Part shown: in pieces, positions 48,415 to 59,965 of the stretch | Layout of the letters: each line of letters opens with the position of its first letter | How positions within the stretch are numbered: position 1 is the stretch's first letter | DNA from: Phymorhynchus buccinoides | Taxonomy: Eukaryota; Mollusca; Gastropoda; Neogastropoda; Raphitomidae | Direction of reading: 5' to 3' | Assembly (NCBI GenBank): GCA_017654935.2 | Contig: CM065699.1 | Location: forward strand, 18,802,359 to 18,866,358 | DNA: 64,000 bases | Notes under the pieces: generated by a model | What the model was told of the DNA's origin: nothing | Databases searched by the model: none | What the model saw: only the letters and a program-made list of their open reading frames with translations | Made by a program: the position numbers and the translations under genes

Positions 48415-48661
48415 AAAATAATAAATTTTTAATTGGGTGGCGCGCCTCTGGCTGCGACGCGCTCTCCAGGTGGGAGCAACCCAAATTTCACAGAAACACC
48501 TCTGTGACGATAATGTACCTAACCTAACCTAACCTTTATTTGTAGTGTAGAGTGGCACAGTGGTAGCGCGTTTGCTTCGTGTTAAGTAAACCCGAGTTAA
48601 AACCTGGGTACCAGGAATTTTTCCTCTCACTTTCCACTACGCCTTGTGGTCTGAACGTAGA

Positions 48662-48692
<31 letters not shown>

Positions 48693-48805
48693 CGTGTGCT
48701 CATGCGCTTAGCACACGTTAAATCCAGTGGCAACGAAAAAGTTGTCATTTGGTCGAAATTTACCCCCCTCCCTTCCTTCCTCATCAGTCACACAAAACAT
48801 ATCGC
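48415..48805 (+). mobile_element. tRNA-derived SINE insertion
   Basis: Absent from the paralogous segment near 58918. Contains GTGGCACAGTGGTAGCGCG (box A-like) and GAGTTAAAACCTGGG (degenerate box B), then the core TCTTTCGGATGAGACGATAA and AACCGAGGTCCCGTGTGC, which I recall as the shared central domain of mollusc SINEs. It is preceded by the short repeat also found at 3941. Exact ends uncertain. Confidence 0.7.
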
Positions 48806-49143
48806 TAGTCATCCCCACTATAAACTATAAGCAAATTTTAGCCCAGCCTGCCAGAATAGTAGCTGTCCTTTCTGCTGTCTGGCAGTCATAGTTGGAAATG
48901 GCAGACTGGTGCACATCTATCTACCGACCTTTCTTTCTGGTAGTCAGTCTGTATTGAATCCCTGATGGATCATTTGAGGAAACAAATGTTCAATTTATGT
49001 GTTGAATGGAGTTCTTGAGATGTGGAGTAATATGAATTGGTTTTTTAAAGACAGTAAAGACAAAATGACTTGAGACAAAATGAGTGCTTTTGGTTGTTGA
49101 GAAGAGAGTTCATGAAATTTGAATTAGTTGGGAAACATTTTAA

Positions 49144-49381
49144 CCCTTTCACCGCCAACGTCGCATTTTTGCACCACTATGATTTGACACCCATGTCACT
49201 AAAAGGCATCAAATCAGGGTCTGTTATCCAAAGAACATATTCTCTTAATTTTGGGAGGTAAGGAAAGGCCTTACTTTACATATGTCACAGAGGAATCCCC
49301 AATATTACAGACAGATTGTTGTCTCTACCCAGGTAAGTTTAATGGACATTTTTTGCTGAAAAATGGCTGGCGGCGAAAGGG
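49144..49381. mobile_element. TTAA-target MITE (CCCTTTC family) with an empty site in the paralogous segment
   Basis: CCCTTTCACCGCC to GGCGAAAGGG, flanks TTAA and TTTA. The duplicated segment carries an unoccupied TTAA at 59252-59255 in the same context. Confidence 0.9.
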
Positions 49382-49456
49382 TTTATGACAGCACATTATG
49401 AGTAGCATAATGATTTAAGACAAAACAGATGCTTTTGGATATTGAGAAGAGTTTCA

Positions 49457-49565
49457 TACATTCATACTGTACTTTCAAAACTTTTCCCCCTCAACTTTGA
49501 ATGTCTTTCAAGAAATGTATATCAATTTGAGGGGGAAAAGTTTTGAAAGTACAGTATGAATGTAG
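49457..49565. repeat. Inverted repeat (GTACTTTCAAAACTTTTCCC), copy A
   Basis: ~37-bp arms around a ~35-nt loop. Same structure, partly decayed, at 59327-59442. Confidence 0.85.
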
Positions 49566-50083
49566 AATGCAGTGCAAATCAGGAAAATATACTTTACGAT
49601 TGCAGTTGGTGTGTGTGTGAGAGAGTGAATGAGTGAGCAAGAGAGGGAGACACTAGACAGACGGAAAGAAAGAGATATTTGCTTTATATGCTGCAAAAAA
49701 ATGATTTGTTTGTTGAGAGTTGAAAATAGCTGCTATACGGCAGACTGACACCAAAAAGCCTGAATATACAAAGAGTTTGCACTCCGCAGCTGACTGAAGC
49801 CGTTTTTTTTATTCTCACCCTTTCATCTACACTACAGCTGGGGATCATTGTGAACTCACTCACTGCCTACAACAACACTAGCACTTCCCACCTTCCACTT
49901 TTCCAGGTGATAAAGTTGGTTACATTTTTTGCAAGGTTTGTAGGCTGCGAAGTTATCACTCTTTGTAACATTTAGGCTTTTTGCTGGCACCAAAAGAAAG
50001 AAGTTTTATTTGAGAGGGTTTAACTAGAGAGGGAGGGAAACAGATAATTGTGGTAAATAGAAGGTGAAGTGCAGATCTTTTTT

Positions 50084-50395
50084 TTCTGTTTCTTCTTCTT
50101 CTTCTTCTTCGATCGCTCAAACAGTTTCCTGTCAGTTATATGCGCAGATGCATCATGCTGCCGTTATGCGCCTAACTAAGAAATAGTTACGCCCAGCAAG
50201 TCCGACTTCGGATGGAGGAAATCATTTTGAAAGTGTTTCGTGAAAAAAGGCAGGAGAATGGACTGGTAAGGCAGAAAGATAGTAGATGACAGCAAGCAAA
50301 GGGAAAAGGCAGAGTCAAAGAGAGTGACAGATCAGAGGAAGTTACAAGCACAGAACTTCCAGAAGGTGGGGGAACTACTTATACACGGTTTTTGT
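50084..50395 (+). repeat. SINE-like repeat R300, copy 2
   Basis: Starts at (TTC)n, CAGTTTCCTGTCAGTTATAT and ends near GGTGGGGGAACTAC. In duplication copy A. Confidence 0.75.
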
Positions 50396-50884
50396 TTCCT
50401 GTTTGAAATGTTAAAGATGACAGGAGCCAATGTAACAGTTGAAACAAACTGTAATTGAGACATAAACAACCACAATGGCACACCCTGTATCTGGCTACAG
50501 GTTTTATTTACATCAAACCCAACTGTACAAAAATCTCAAAGCCACAGTGTTTATCTAAGAGATTGGTTGCTAAAAGCTAAACATGAATCAAAGAAAATTC
50601 AATTATTTTCTTATATTTAAAAGCAAGCATGTACAAATGTAATTCTGTTCTTCTTCGTGGATAAAACTGTTCTTCTTCGTGGATAAAACAAACTGTAATC
50701 GAGACATAAACAACCACAATGGCACACTCTGTATCTGTCTACAGGTTTTATTAGCATCAAACCCAACTGTACAAAAATATCAAAGCCACAGTGTTTAGCT
50801 ATTGGTGACTAAAAGCTAAACATGAATCAAAGAAGTCAAATCAAATATTTCCTTATATTTACAAGCAAGCATGTACAAATGTAA

Positions 50885-51210
50885 TTCTCCTTCTTCTTCT
50901 TCTTCGTCGTCGATCGCTCCAACAGTTTCCTGTCACTACGAGCGCAGATGCGTCATGCTGCTGTTATGCACCTAAAAATAGGCCCAGCATGTCCGTCTTT
51001 GGCTGCAGAAAATATTTGTAAGAAATGTTTAGAAAAAAGCCAAGGGAATGGACCAGCAAGGCGGTAGATGACAGTAAGCAAAGGGAAAAGGTAGAGTCAA
51101 AGAGAGTGACAGATTAGAGGAAGTTGCAAGCACATAACTTCCAGAAGGTGGGGGAACTATTTGTACAAAGGACCCCCGGTGTTCCCACGGGGGGGGGGGG
51201 GGGGGGGGTA
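50885..51210 (+). repeat. SINE-like repeat R300, copy 3
   Basis: Ends with GACCCCCGGTGTTCCCACGG and a run of ~20 G. Confidence 0.75.
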
Positions 51211-52098
51211 ATTCTGTTAATTCTCTATCATTCACATTGTTGAAAACAAAATACTTAGTATATTTGGGCATGAATGTTGTTGTATTTAATACTCTTTTTC
51301 ACGTATCAGTTGTTGTTGAACAATATAACACAATATCAAATCTCTGCAATATTGTACAATATCCCTTTGGGAAAAAAAAAAAAAAAAAAATTTGTAATGT
51401 CTTTTTTATTTCATCTCTATTGCACTTTTGAAATGGCTTATTAAAAAAATGTATATGGGAATAACATTTTGTACAAATATCTTCTTTTTTTTCTTTCTTT
51501 TTTTAAGCCTTTGCATTTTTTTCTTCAAAATTCTTTCTGAACTCATTTATAGTAAGCGTTAAACTGTTCACAAACAAACAAGCAAACCAACAACCACCTA
51601 CAAACAAAAATTATATGGGGTAATCAGAAACAAACTGAAATAAAGCAGAACCACACACAGCAAAAGAAACAAAAAACTGAAACAGACTGCAACGTCACTG
51701 GAACACACAAAAGCACAGAAAAATGTTCTTCCAAGAAAGCAAAAACAAATTTTGTTTCTTTTTATATCAGTATATGGGGGGGGGGGGGGGGGGGGGGTAC
51801 AATATTGTATACATCATGAACTGCTATCATTGTATACAAATCAAAATGTCAAAAACACAAAATACCAAAAGTGTGATACCACAATAATAATATATACATC
51901 AACACGCGTGATCAACGCACACAAAGCAGAATGCTGAAGAAAAATGTCATCGTACAAAAGCTATGTACAAACTGAATGTACTGCACAACATTTGTCCATG
52001 ATTTGGTTCAGTAAGGATGTTTCAGTCTTTTTGTGTGTGTTTAGTTTGACATTTTGTTGTTGTTGCTTGTACGCTTCTTCAACTAAGTCGACATTTAA

Positions 52099-52329
52099 CT
52101 CTTCTAGTACCCTACATTCGCCCAGCACATCCCACCTCACTCCCACCAAATGCAAAGTCATTCACTGCCAAGTGGCCTGCCATGTGTTTGTCTATTTTCA
52201 GAGCTTATGTCAGTTGGGGGGGTTTCCGTTAAAGCAACGCATGCACATTCGAAAAAATAGTAACCCTCCTCTTCGGTTGAGACGCTACGGACAAGCAAGA
52301 ACATCAACAAATACATGGCGCCAGAAGAG
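52099..52329. mobile_element. MITE, CTCTTCTAG family, in duplication copy A
   Basis: CTCTTCTAGTACC to GGCGCCAGAAGAG, left TTAA at 52095, right TTAG. Confidence 0.82.
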
Positions 52330-53296
52330 TTAGAGTGGAGTGAAAACAAGGAGTAGGGAGTGTAAGGGAGCATAATATAATAAAGAGGGGCGGGGGGATA
52401 TTATAAACTTCAGTTTATCAAAGAATGAAATAGTGAGGCCAAGAGAGGAGATAACGAAATTTTACAAAGGGGGTGAACTCTCTTTCTAATTAACTCCCCT
52501 CCACCAAAGTTGATTACGATACCAATCATCTAGCAATGCGAGGATCAGAGCCAAAGGGAGGCAAAAAAAGGATGCTGTTGTCAGTGTGTTCTCGTTCTAG
52601 CCAGGTAGTTGTGCAAGAAAGCTTGACTTTGGGATGGCGGTGTGGTTGTAAGTGCGTTCTCGTTCTAACCGCGTAGTTTTTGCATAAAAGCTTGACTTTG
52701 GGAGTCAATAAATTGTACGTTATATGCAAGTTGCTCGTTGTAGCGATCTCGTTGTATGCAGAATTATTTAACAAGGAAAAAGAAGGCTTGTGGTCGGGAA
52801 TTTTGAAACCACTCGTTAAACACAGGCTCTCGTTTAAACCGTACTCTTACTAAATGGGTTTCCCTGTATAACAGAGGTCGATTTTATACATAAATTAGAG
52901 TACGATACATTACATCCATGTCCCCCCAAAAATCAGTCTTAAATGAGAGGAGGTCCTTTAACGAGGGTCTTATAATAGAGGTTTGACTGTAGTCCTGTTC
53001 ATTAAAACCATCAAGCACAGTTCACTGAAAATTAACTGGCCATGGGACGTTAAACTCACCCTCAACTGAGTTCACTGAAAATAGGTAGTAATCAATAATC
53101 GAAGGGCTTTATATAAGTTTTCTTGTCGTCCTATCTAATGATCATTGTTGATTTTCATTTGTGACTTGAAAAATAAAATGCTATTTAAACCAATAATCGA
53201 AGAGCATAAATGATCAATTCTGAAGTGTAGCATAGGTCCGAATTGTGTAGAATGCCACTCGAAATATGTAGAGTAACCAGGTCTGCCTGCACCTCT

Positions 53297-53714
53297 TAAA
53301 GCTGCCTCACACTATCCAACCCTTTTAGTTGGAAGAAAATTCAGTTGTGAACTCTATTCATCTACTTGTGTCCATGTGCCGTCCTCACCATCAGCAAGCG
53401 TTGGCTGTATTACCAAAATAGCCGGCTTAGTGAGTTGGAAGTAAATGGTGCAGTCGCCAATTCCTTCCGACCTGGTTGGAAGACTTTCATCGGACCAAAA
53501 TTTGCGATCATGATTTCTACTCACCCTGTCAAAAGAAAGAAAAGTTGTTGAGTACTTTCATAAGCCTCGGCTTGTTGTACTCTTGTCTCTCTCTATATTT
53601 TGTTGCTGCAAAAGTGTGTCAATAAAACATTTGTTTAAACCAAAAGAAAGAAAAACTGTGGAAAGGTCACAGCCATTTTCATCCGACTTAGTTGGATCGT
53701 GTGAGGCAGCTTTT
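53297..53714. mobile_element. TIR element (GCTGCCTCACAC family), ~415 bp
   Basis: Inverted ends AAAGCTGCCTCACACTATCC and GGATCGTGTGAGGCAGCTTT. Next to TTAA on both sides and directly abutting the CCCTTTC MITE. Confidence 0.75.
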
Positions 53715-53756
53715 AAGCCTTTCAACGCTAGCCATTCAGCCAAAATATACCATTAA

Positions 53757-53995
53757 CCCTTTCACCACCAATGTCGCATTTATGCACCACAATGGTTTAA
53801 CGCCCATGTCACTAAAAGGCATCAAATCGGGGCCTGTTATCTGAAGACCATACGTTCTTCATTTTGAGAGGTAAGGATAGGCCTAATGTTATACAGGGCA
53901 TAGAGGAATTCCCAATATTGCAGAAAACAGTTTTCTCTACCCAGTTAAGCTTAATGGTATTTTTTTTAGCTGAAAAATGGCTGGCGGTGAAAGGG
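53757..53995. mobile_element. TTAA-target MITE (CCCTTTC family) nested in its own family
   Basis: 239 bp, CCCTTTCACCACC to GGTGAAAGGG, inserted in inverted orientation at an internal TTAA of the outer copy, which is duplicated at 53753 and 53996. Confidence 0.88.
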
Positions 53996-54167
53996 TTAAA
54001 CTTACCCAAGTAAAGAATAGATTTCGTCTGCAATATTGGGGATTCATCTGTGACATGCATAAAATAGGGCCTATCCTTATCTCCCAAAATTAAGAACAAA
54101 AGGTCACTGTATACCAGACCCTCATTTGATGCCTTTTAGTGACATAGGTGTTAAATCATTGTGGTGC

Positions 54168-54856
54168 TGTTCTGGAACTAGCGTTTCAGATGTTTTTGTA
54201 TTTGCGATTTATGTGACTACTTCCCTTTATTTTATTTTTTACGCGCAACTTCCTCTTATTCATTGTGTAGTGCTCAGCCAGCAGCAAGTTTTCATTCGGT
54301 TGTCTTTTAGTTCCCCTCATGTCCCCACATCGCGTAAGTTTACTTTTATTTTGTTGTAGACATATTATTAGGATGTCTATTTATATGTTGTAATAGTTAA
54401 ATTGGGGGACTGGTAATTGATTTGGTTGTTTTGGGTTTGTGTTTAGCGTGGGTTTGCTTTGCCGCGTGGAGAGGTCGGCGCAGATTCGTTAGTCTAATTG
54501 GTTATTTATGTACTCCGACTTGACGTATTTGAGACTTCTTTTCTGTTTCATTTGTGCAGGTGTGGTTCAGTGGTACAGACTCTCACCTTTTAACTTAAGG
54601 ATTGGAATATTTGATTTGGGTTTTCTAGTGATCCCTATCTTGTTTTTATTTCTGTTGGGTTTGTTTTTGAATGTGGAGTGAGACTGCTTACAATGCTAGA
54701 GCTAGTTTTCGGTTGTGCTGTAAATTATAGACATATTCTTAGTTTACCTTTTTGTTTTCATGTGTGCAGTTTTTCACGGTTTATTTTGAGGCTATTAAAG
54801 CTGAAGCTGGTTACAATAGCTGCTTTCTCTCAAGTGCTGAGTAGAGTGGCAGCATA
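54168..54856. mobile_element. Probable solo LTR
   Basis: 689-bp insertion in the outer MITE. The 5-bp MITE sequence GGTGC is duplicated at 54163-54167 and 54857-54861. Begins TGTTCTGGAAC, ends GGCAGCATA, with no open frame of note. Length and 5-bp duplication suggest a solo LTR (BEL or Gypsy type); the missing CA end leaves doubt. Confidence 0.6.
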
Positions 54857-54917
54857 GGTGCCAAGAGGCGACAGTGGTGATGAAAGGGTTAAGAGTCTCA
54901 CATTAGAGCAATGTTGT

Positions 54918-55090
54918 TATGATAAACTGGCACCGTTCGGCTGCTGGGTGACAGTAGAGGTAGTGGTGGTGGTGGTGGTGGTGGGAGAGGGGGAGGTGGT
55001 GGTGAGGGGTGGGGTCACTCGCACCAGGTTCAGGTAATGGTCAAACTGGTCAGAACAAGACATCTCCGGATCTGAGGTCGAGGCTGTGAA
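54918..55090 (-). CDS. Candidate terminal exon of an unidentified gene
   Basis: After TTTTTCAG at 55091 the minus strand reads FTASTSDPEMSCSDQFDHYL, NLVRVTPPLTTTSPSP, a run of Thr (ACC repeat) and TVTQQPNGASLS then TAA at 54918. The acceptor and mixed composition look genuine; not recognised. Upstream exons could be in the gap or beyond 64000. It may be a chance frame. Confidence 0.35.
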
Positions 55091-55204
55091 CTGAAAAAGA
55101 CAACAAAAAAGACAAATCTGAACATTAGATTTCAGTTGTCATTTTGAAAGGCTAATGATATAAAACACACGCACAAAAATACAAGAGTATGCAAGAGTGA
55201 TCTT

Positions 55205-55507
55205 CAATTGCTCAGACAGTTTCCTGTCAATTATGAGCGCAGATGCGTCATACTGCCGTTATGCGCCTAACTAAGAAACAGGCCCAGCAAGTCCGACTTC
55301 GGCTGGAGGAAATGTTTTTGAAAGTGTTTCATGCAAAAAAGCAGGATAATGGACTGGTAAGGCATGCGCAGAAAGATAGTAGATGACAGTAAGCAAAGGG
55401 AAAAGGCAGAGTCAAAGAGAGTGACAGATTAGAGGAAGTTACAAGCACAGAACTTCCAGAAGGTGGGGGAACTATTTATACAAAAGACCCCCCGGTATCC
55501 CCACGGG
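55205..55507 (+). repeat. SINE-like repeat R300, copy 4
   Basis: CAGTTTCCTGTCAATTATGA to GGTATCCCCACGGGG. Faces an inverted copy 60 bp away. Confidence 0.75.
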
Positions 55508-55569
55508 GGAATGCAAGTGTGATAAACTGAAACAAAGGAACGATATGAGCAAACTCAATTTGAGAGATA

Positions 55570-55853
55570 TTTTCCCCGTGGGGTTCAGTACAAGTAGTTC
55601 CCCCATCTTCTGGAAATTCTTTGCAAGCAACTTCCAATAATATATCATTCTCTTTCACTCTGCCTTATTCTTTTCTTACGACAATCTGCTATTTTTCTGA
55701 CTTATTGACCCATTATTCTGCCTTTTTTCCAACAACAAAATCTTCCAAATAATTATCTCCTTTGAGCTCCTCCGAAATCGGAATGTGTCGGCTGAATGCA
55801 GCGGGGAGACCAGTAAAAACTAATAACCGGACACATACGTGCCTTACCCATTG
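55570..55853 (-). repeat. SINE-like repeat R300, inverted copy 5, runs into the gap
   Basis: Complement of the family, including GAGCTCCTCCGAAATCGGAA and ACCGGACACATACG shared with copy 1. Confidence 0.75.
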
Positions 55854-56353
55854 NNNNNNNNNNNNNNNNNNNNNNNNNNNNNNNNNNNNNNNNNNNNNNN
55901 NNNNNNNNNNNNNNNNNNNNNNNNNNNNNNNNNNNNNNNNNNNNNNNNNNNNNNNNNNNNNNNNNNNNNNNNNNNNNNNNNNNNNNNNNNNNNNNNNNNN
56001 NNNNNNNNNNNNNNNNNNNNNNNNNNNNNNNNNNNNNNNNNNNNNNNNNNNNNNNNNNNNNNNNNNNNNNNNNNNNNNNNNNNNNNNNNNNNNNNNNNNN
56101 NNNNNNNNNNNNNNNNNNNNNNNNNNNNNNNNNNNNNNNNNNNNNNNNNNNNNNNNNNNNNNNNNNNNNNNNNNNNNNNNNNNNNNNNNNNNNNNNNNNN
56201 NNNNNNNNNNNNNNNNNNNNNNNNNNNNNNNNNNNNNNNNNNNNNNNNNNNNNNNNNNNNNNNNNNNNNNNNNNNNNNNNNNNNNNNNNNNNNNNNNNNN
56301 NNNNNNNNNNNNNNNNNNNNNNNNNNNNNNNNNNNNNNNNNNNNNNNNNNNNN
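55854..56353. other. Assembly gap, 500 N
   Basis: Exactly 500 N, likely of nominal size. Bordered by an inverted R300 repeat on the left and the LINE on the right. Confidence 1.
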
Positions 56354-58070
56354 ATTGAAACTGATTGTCATTTAAGATATGGATTCCAAATTTGGTTCCC
56401 ATACTCCAGATGTGGTCTAACCAAACTTTTATATAGATTAATGAACACATTATTATTTAGTCCTGTAAAAGTTCTCCTGATCAACCCTAACATTCTATTA
56501 GCTTTATTTACAGCTGTTGTAATATGTCTATCAAATTTTAATTTAGAATCAAATATAACTCCCAAGTCTTTTTCTTCTACACAAGTATCTAATACATGTT
56601 TATCTGTGCCGTGAGATATTTCATATTCTCTTAGTGGATTATTCAACCCTAAATGCATTATTTTACACTTATTTGCATTAAAATATAGTTTCCATTTTTT
56701 TGACCAGTCAATAAGTCTATTTATATCATTCTGTAACACATCTGATTTATCAGAAGAATTATAAATTTTAGTATCATCAGCGAACACTTTGCATACACTT
56801 TGTACTTGATCTGGCAAGTCATTGATAAAAATAGTGAATAAAATTGGGCCTAAAAGTAAAATGCTTCCTTGTGGTATACCACTCAGTATGTCAGTATTTG
56901 ATGATAATTTATCTCCAACCCGTACTTTCTGTTTTCTGCCTGTCAAAAATTGTGTACCCATGATAAAATGTTGCCCGTTATGCCATATAATCTTAATTTC
57001 AACAAGAGTCTTTGGTGAGGGACGGAATCAAAGGCCTTTCGAAAATCTAAGTACACTATGTCGAAGGCTTCTTTATCTTCTATGAGTTTAGTAAAATCAT
57101 CCATGACCTCAACTAGTTGTGTCATACAAGAACGTCCGCTTCTAAAACCATGCTGGCAATCTGAATATAATTTAAAATCTGTCATATGTTTCACTATAGA
57201 GTCCCTGACAAATTGCTCTAACAGTTTGCACACTATGCACGTCAAGCTGACTGGTCTATAATTTCCTGGGTCAGTTTTAGTTCCCTTTTTATATATAGCT
57301 GTTACTTCGGCTGTCTTCCATTGTGCTGGTAATAATCCTGATTCTAAGCTTTTATTAAATAGTATTGTCAGGGGCAGTGCTAATTCGTCACTCAGTTCTT
57401 TTACAATACGTGCTGGTACCTTGTCGGGACCCTGAGCTTTGTTAACATTTATCTCTTTTAGTTTGTTTTTGACAGCTTCTTCTGTAACTACTATATCTGT
57501 ACAGTAAGCAGGTGGCTCATCATTTAGTTCTGGTAGTGAGTCAGTGTCTTCTTTGGTAAATACACTTGCAAAGAAATCATTTAGAACACTTGCCTTGTCT
57601 TCGCCAGTCGTAACTAAATTACCATGTGTATCCTTAAGTGGGCTAATACCAGTATTTACATTTAGCTTTGAGTTAACATATTTCCAGAACATTTTAGGGT
57701 TTGATTTACAGTTATTTGCAATATTTTCCTCATGGTTTTTCCGTTCCTTTTTTAGTTGTTTAGAACAATTGTCTCTTTTTTTAGCATATTTTCTATAACG
57801 TTTGCTTGCCTTAGATTTACCATTCTGTAAGTATCTTCTGTAAAGCCTATTTTTTTTCCTTACACTTTTCCTCAAGTCCAGTGACATCCAGTAAGGTTTG
57901 TACTTTTTGCTAATCCTAGAGGCATTAGCTTTTACCTTAGGGATATGTTTATCCATTAAATGATGGATTTTATCTCTTATATCCTGCCAACACTCTTCAA
58001 CAGGTCTTAAGGAAATGGAGTGTTCCGTGTTCACATCCCCTTCTCCCAACAGTTTCTGTTTGCGCGTTGC
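56354..58070 (-). mobile_element. CR1/jockey-type LINE, 5'-truncated, cut by assembly gap
   Basis: Minus strand. 58070 to about 56950 encodes the region between endonuclease and RT (KYKPYWMSLDLRKSVRKKNR, WKYVNSKLNVN) and RT blocks (GPDKVPARIVKEL, NYRPVSLTCIVCKLLEQF, DFRKAFDSVPHQRLLLKLRL). A +/-1 frameshift near 56950 moves to a second frame with GIPQGSI, FADDTKIY and VRPHLEYGNQIWNPY. No endonuclease domain; the 3' end enters the gap. Confidence 0.9.
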
Positions 58071-58157
58071 CCATGTTGTATGCTTGGTGGAATTGGTTAA
58101 AAAACACAATGTTAGCTTGGTAGCAAGCAACACAGAATATGTGAACACTTTTAACAA
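56368..58157 (-). pseudogene. Reverse transcriptase pseudogene of the LINE
   Basis: Two overlapping open frames (58157-56943 and 56961-56368) together cover RT motifs 0-7, with the FADD catalytic box in the second. The overlap marks a single frameshift. The first ~35 residues of the upstream frame are flanking DNA. Confidence 0.85.
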
Positions 58158-58217
58158 GGAAACTCACACAGCCCAATCAGGTGGAAGTTGTTCAAATTTA
58201 AAGGGGCACCCTGACGG

Positions 58218-58390
58218 ATGAGGTTTTACAATAAACGCGTCGCGATCACCAGAAAGACAGCCTTTTTAACGATCGGAACACTCACTTTGCTCTGGTTTCC
58301 TAGAAATCAAACCATCAAAACGGCGATTCCTCCTTGGCGGAGATACCAGAGAGAGAAACCATTTTGGATGGGGTGGGTGGAGGCGGAGGA
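58218..58390 (+). other. Possible first exon of a type II membrane protein
   Basis: MRFYNKRVAITRKTAFLTIG, TLTLLWF, then PRNQTIKTAIPPWRRYQREK: short basic head, one hydrophobic stretch, polar stem. Next to the LINE 5' boundary. No homologue recognised and no clear partner exon. Runs into a T-run. Confidence 0.2.
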
Positions 58391-59326
58391 TGAAGCTTTT
58401 TTTTTTTTTTTGTAGTGTAGTAAAAACAATGGAGCTATTTAATTTGCGAAACTCCTTTAGGTACACTGTATAAAAAAAAAAAAAAAAAAAGACTTGTACT
58501 GTGGAAATTTCATGCAAACGATTTGGTCTAAATTCAGGCGGCCATTAGAAAAGAGAAGACACATGCGGGGGGGGGGGGGGGGGGGGGCTCCTGTTAACTT
58601 TAATTGTTTCCATGGTATCTACTTGTGCCCTTGTCTGTGTAAACTTTGTCTTCTTCAATGTATGTTGTGTAACTGACCAGTTAATGAAGTGTTTTTATTA
58701 TTCATTCTGTATTTTATGCGCAAGCTGGGCAACAAATTTCTTCTTGTGGAGACAATAAATTGATTTGATGAGAGCTTAGAATGTATGATTTTCTACAGTA
58801 ATGGAAAGTTGTGGTCTTTTGTGGAACACTACGATTCTCAAACTAGGGGATGTATGCACTGGCTTTTAGTGCTACAACCAAGGGGATCGGCTGTTCCTTT
58901 GAGGACCTTCCCTGAGCTAGCCATCCCCACTATAAACCATAAGCAAATTTATACCAGCCTGCCAGACTAGCAGTTGTCCTTTCTGCTGACTAGCAGTCAT
59001 AGTTGGAAATGGCAGACTGGTGCACATCTATCTACCGACCTTTCTTTCTGGTAGTCAGTCTGTATTGAATCCCTGATGGATCATTTGAGGAAACAAATGT
59101 TCAATTTATGTGTTGAATGGAGTTCTTGAGATGTGGAGTAATATGAATTGGGTTTTTTAAAGACAGTAAAGACAAAATGACTTGAGACAAAATGAGTGCT
59201 TTTGGTTGTTGAGAAGAGAGTTCATGAAATTTGAATTAGTTGGGAAACATTTTAATGACAGCACATTATGAGTAGCATAATGATTTAAGACAAAACAGAT
59301 GCTTTTGGATATTGAGAAGAGTTTCA

Positions 59327-59442
59327 TACATTCATACTGTATTTTGGAAACTTTTCCCCCTCAACTTTGAATACTAACATTGTCTTTCAAGAAATGTATA
59401 TCAATTTGAGGAGGAAAAGTTTTAAAAGTACAGTATGAATGT
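59327..59442. repeat. Inverted repeat, copy B
   Basis: Paralogue of 49457-49565 with several arm mismatches (for example TTTTGGAAAC). Confidence 0.8.
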
Positions 59443-59485
59443 AGAATGCAGTGCAAATCAGGAATATACTTTACGATTGCAGTTG

Positions 59486-59516
<31 letters not shown>

Positions 59517-59965
59517 TGAATGAGTGAGTGAGAGAGGGAGACACTAGACAGACAGAAAGAAAGAGATATTTGCTTTATATGCTGCCAAAAATGATTTAAG
59601 TTTGTTGAGAGTTGAAAATAGCTGCTATACGGCAGACCGACACCAAAAAGCCTGAATATACAAAGAGTTTGCACTCCGCAGCTGACTGAAGCCATTTTTT
59701 AATTCTCACCCTTTCATCTACACTACAGCTGGGGATCATTGTGAACTCACTCACTGCCTACAACAACACTAGCACTTCCCACCTTTCCAGGTGATAAAGT
59801 TGGTTCCATTCTTTGCAAGGTTTGTAGGCTGTGAAGTTGTCACTCTTTATAACATTTAGGCTTTTTGCTGGCACCAAAAGAAAGAAGTTTTATTTGAGAG
59901 GGTTTAACTAGAGAGGGAGGAAAACAGATAATTGTGGTAAATAGAAGGTGAAGTGCAGATCTTTT

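Larger units (their letters stand above)
48245..52372. repeat. Segmental duplication, copy A
   Basis: Same order as 58768-62640 with high identity. Differs by carrying the SINE (48415-48805) and the TTAA MITE (49144-49381). No host gene seen in it. Confidence 0.9.
53717..54888. mobile_element. TTAA-target MITE (CCCTTTC family) split by two insertions
   Basis: Outer copy in pieces 53717-53752, 54000-54167 and 54862-54888, flanked by TTAA at 53713 and 54889. Interrupted by another member of its own family and by a 689-bp LTR-like insertion. Confidence 0.85.

Noticed and set aside
48550..48620. Functional tRNA gene
   Set aside because: Box B is degenerate and the stems do not form a full cloverleaf; it is a SINE head.
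55713..56450. Frames of 175-245 codons across the gap
   Set aside because: They consist of N bases.
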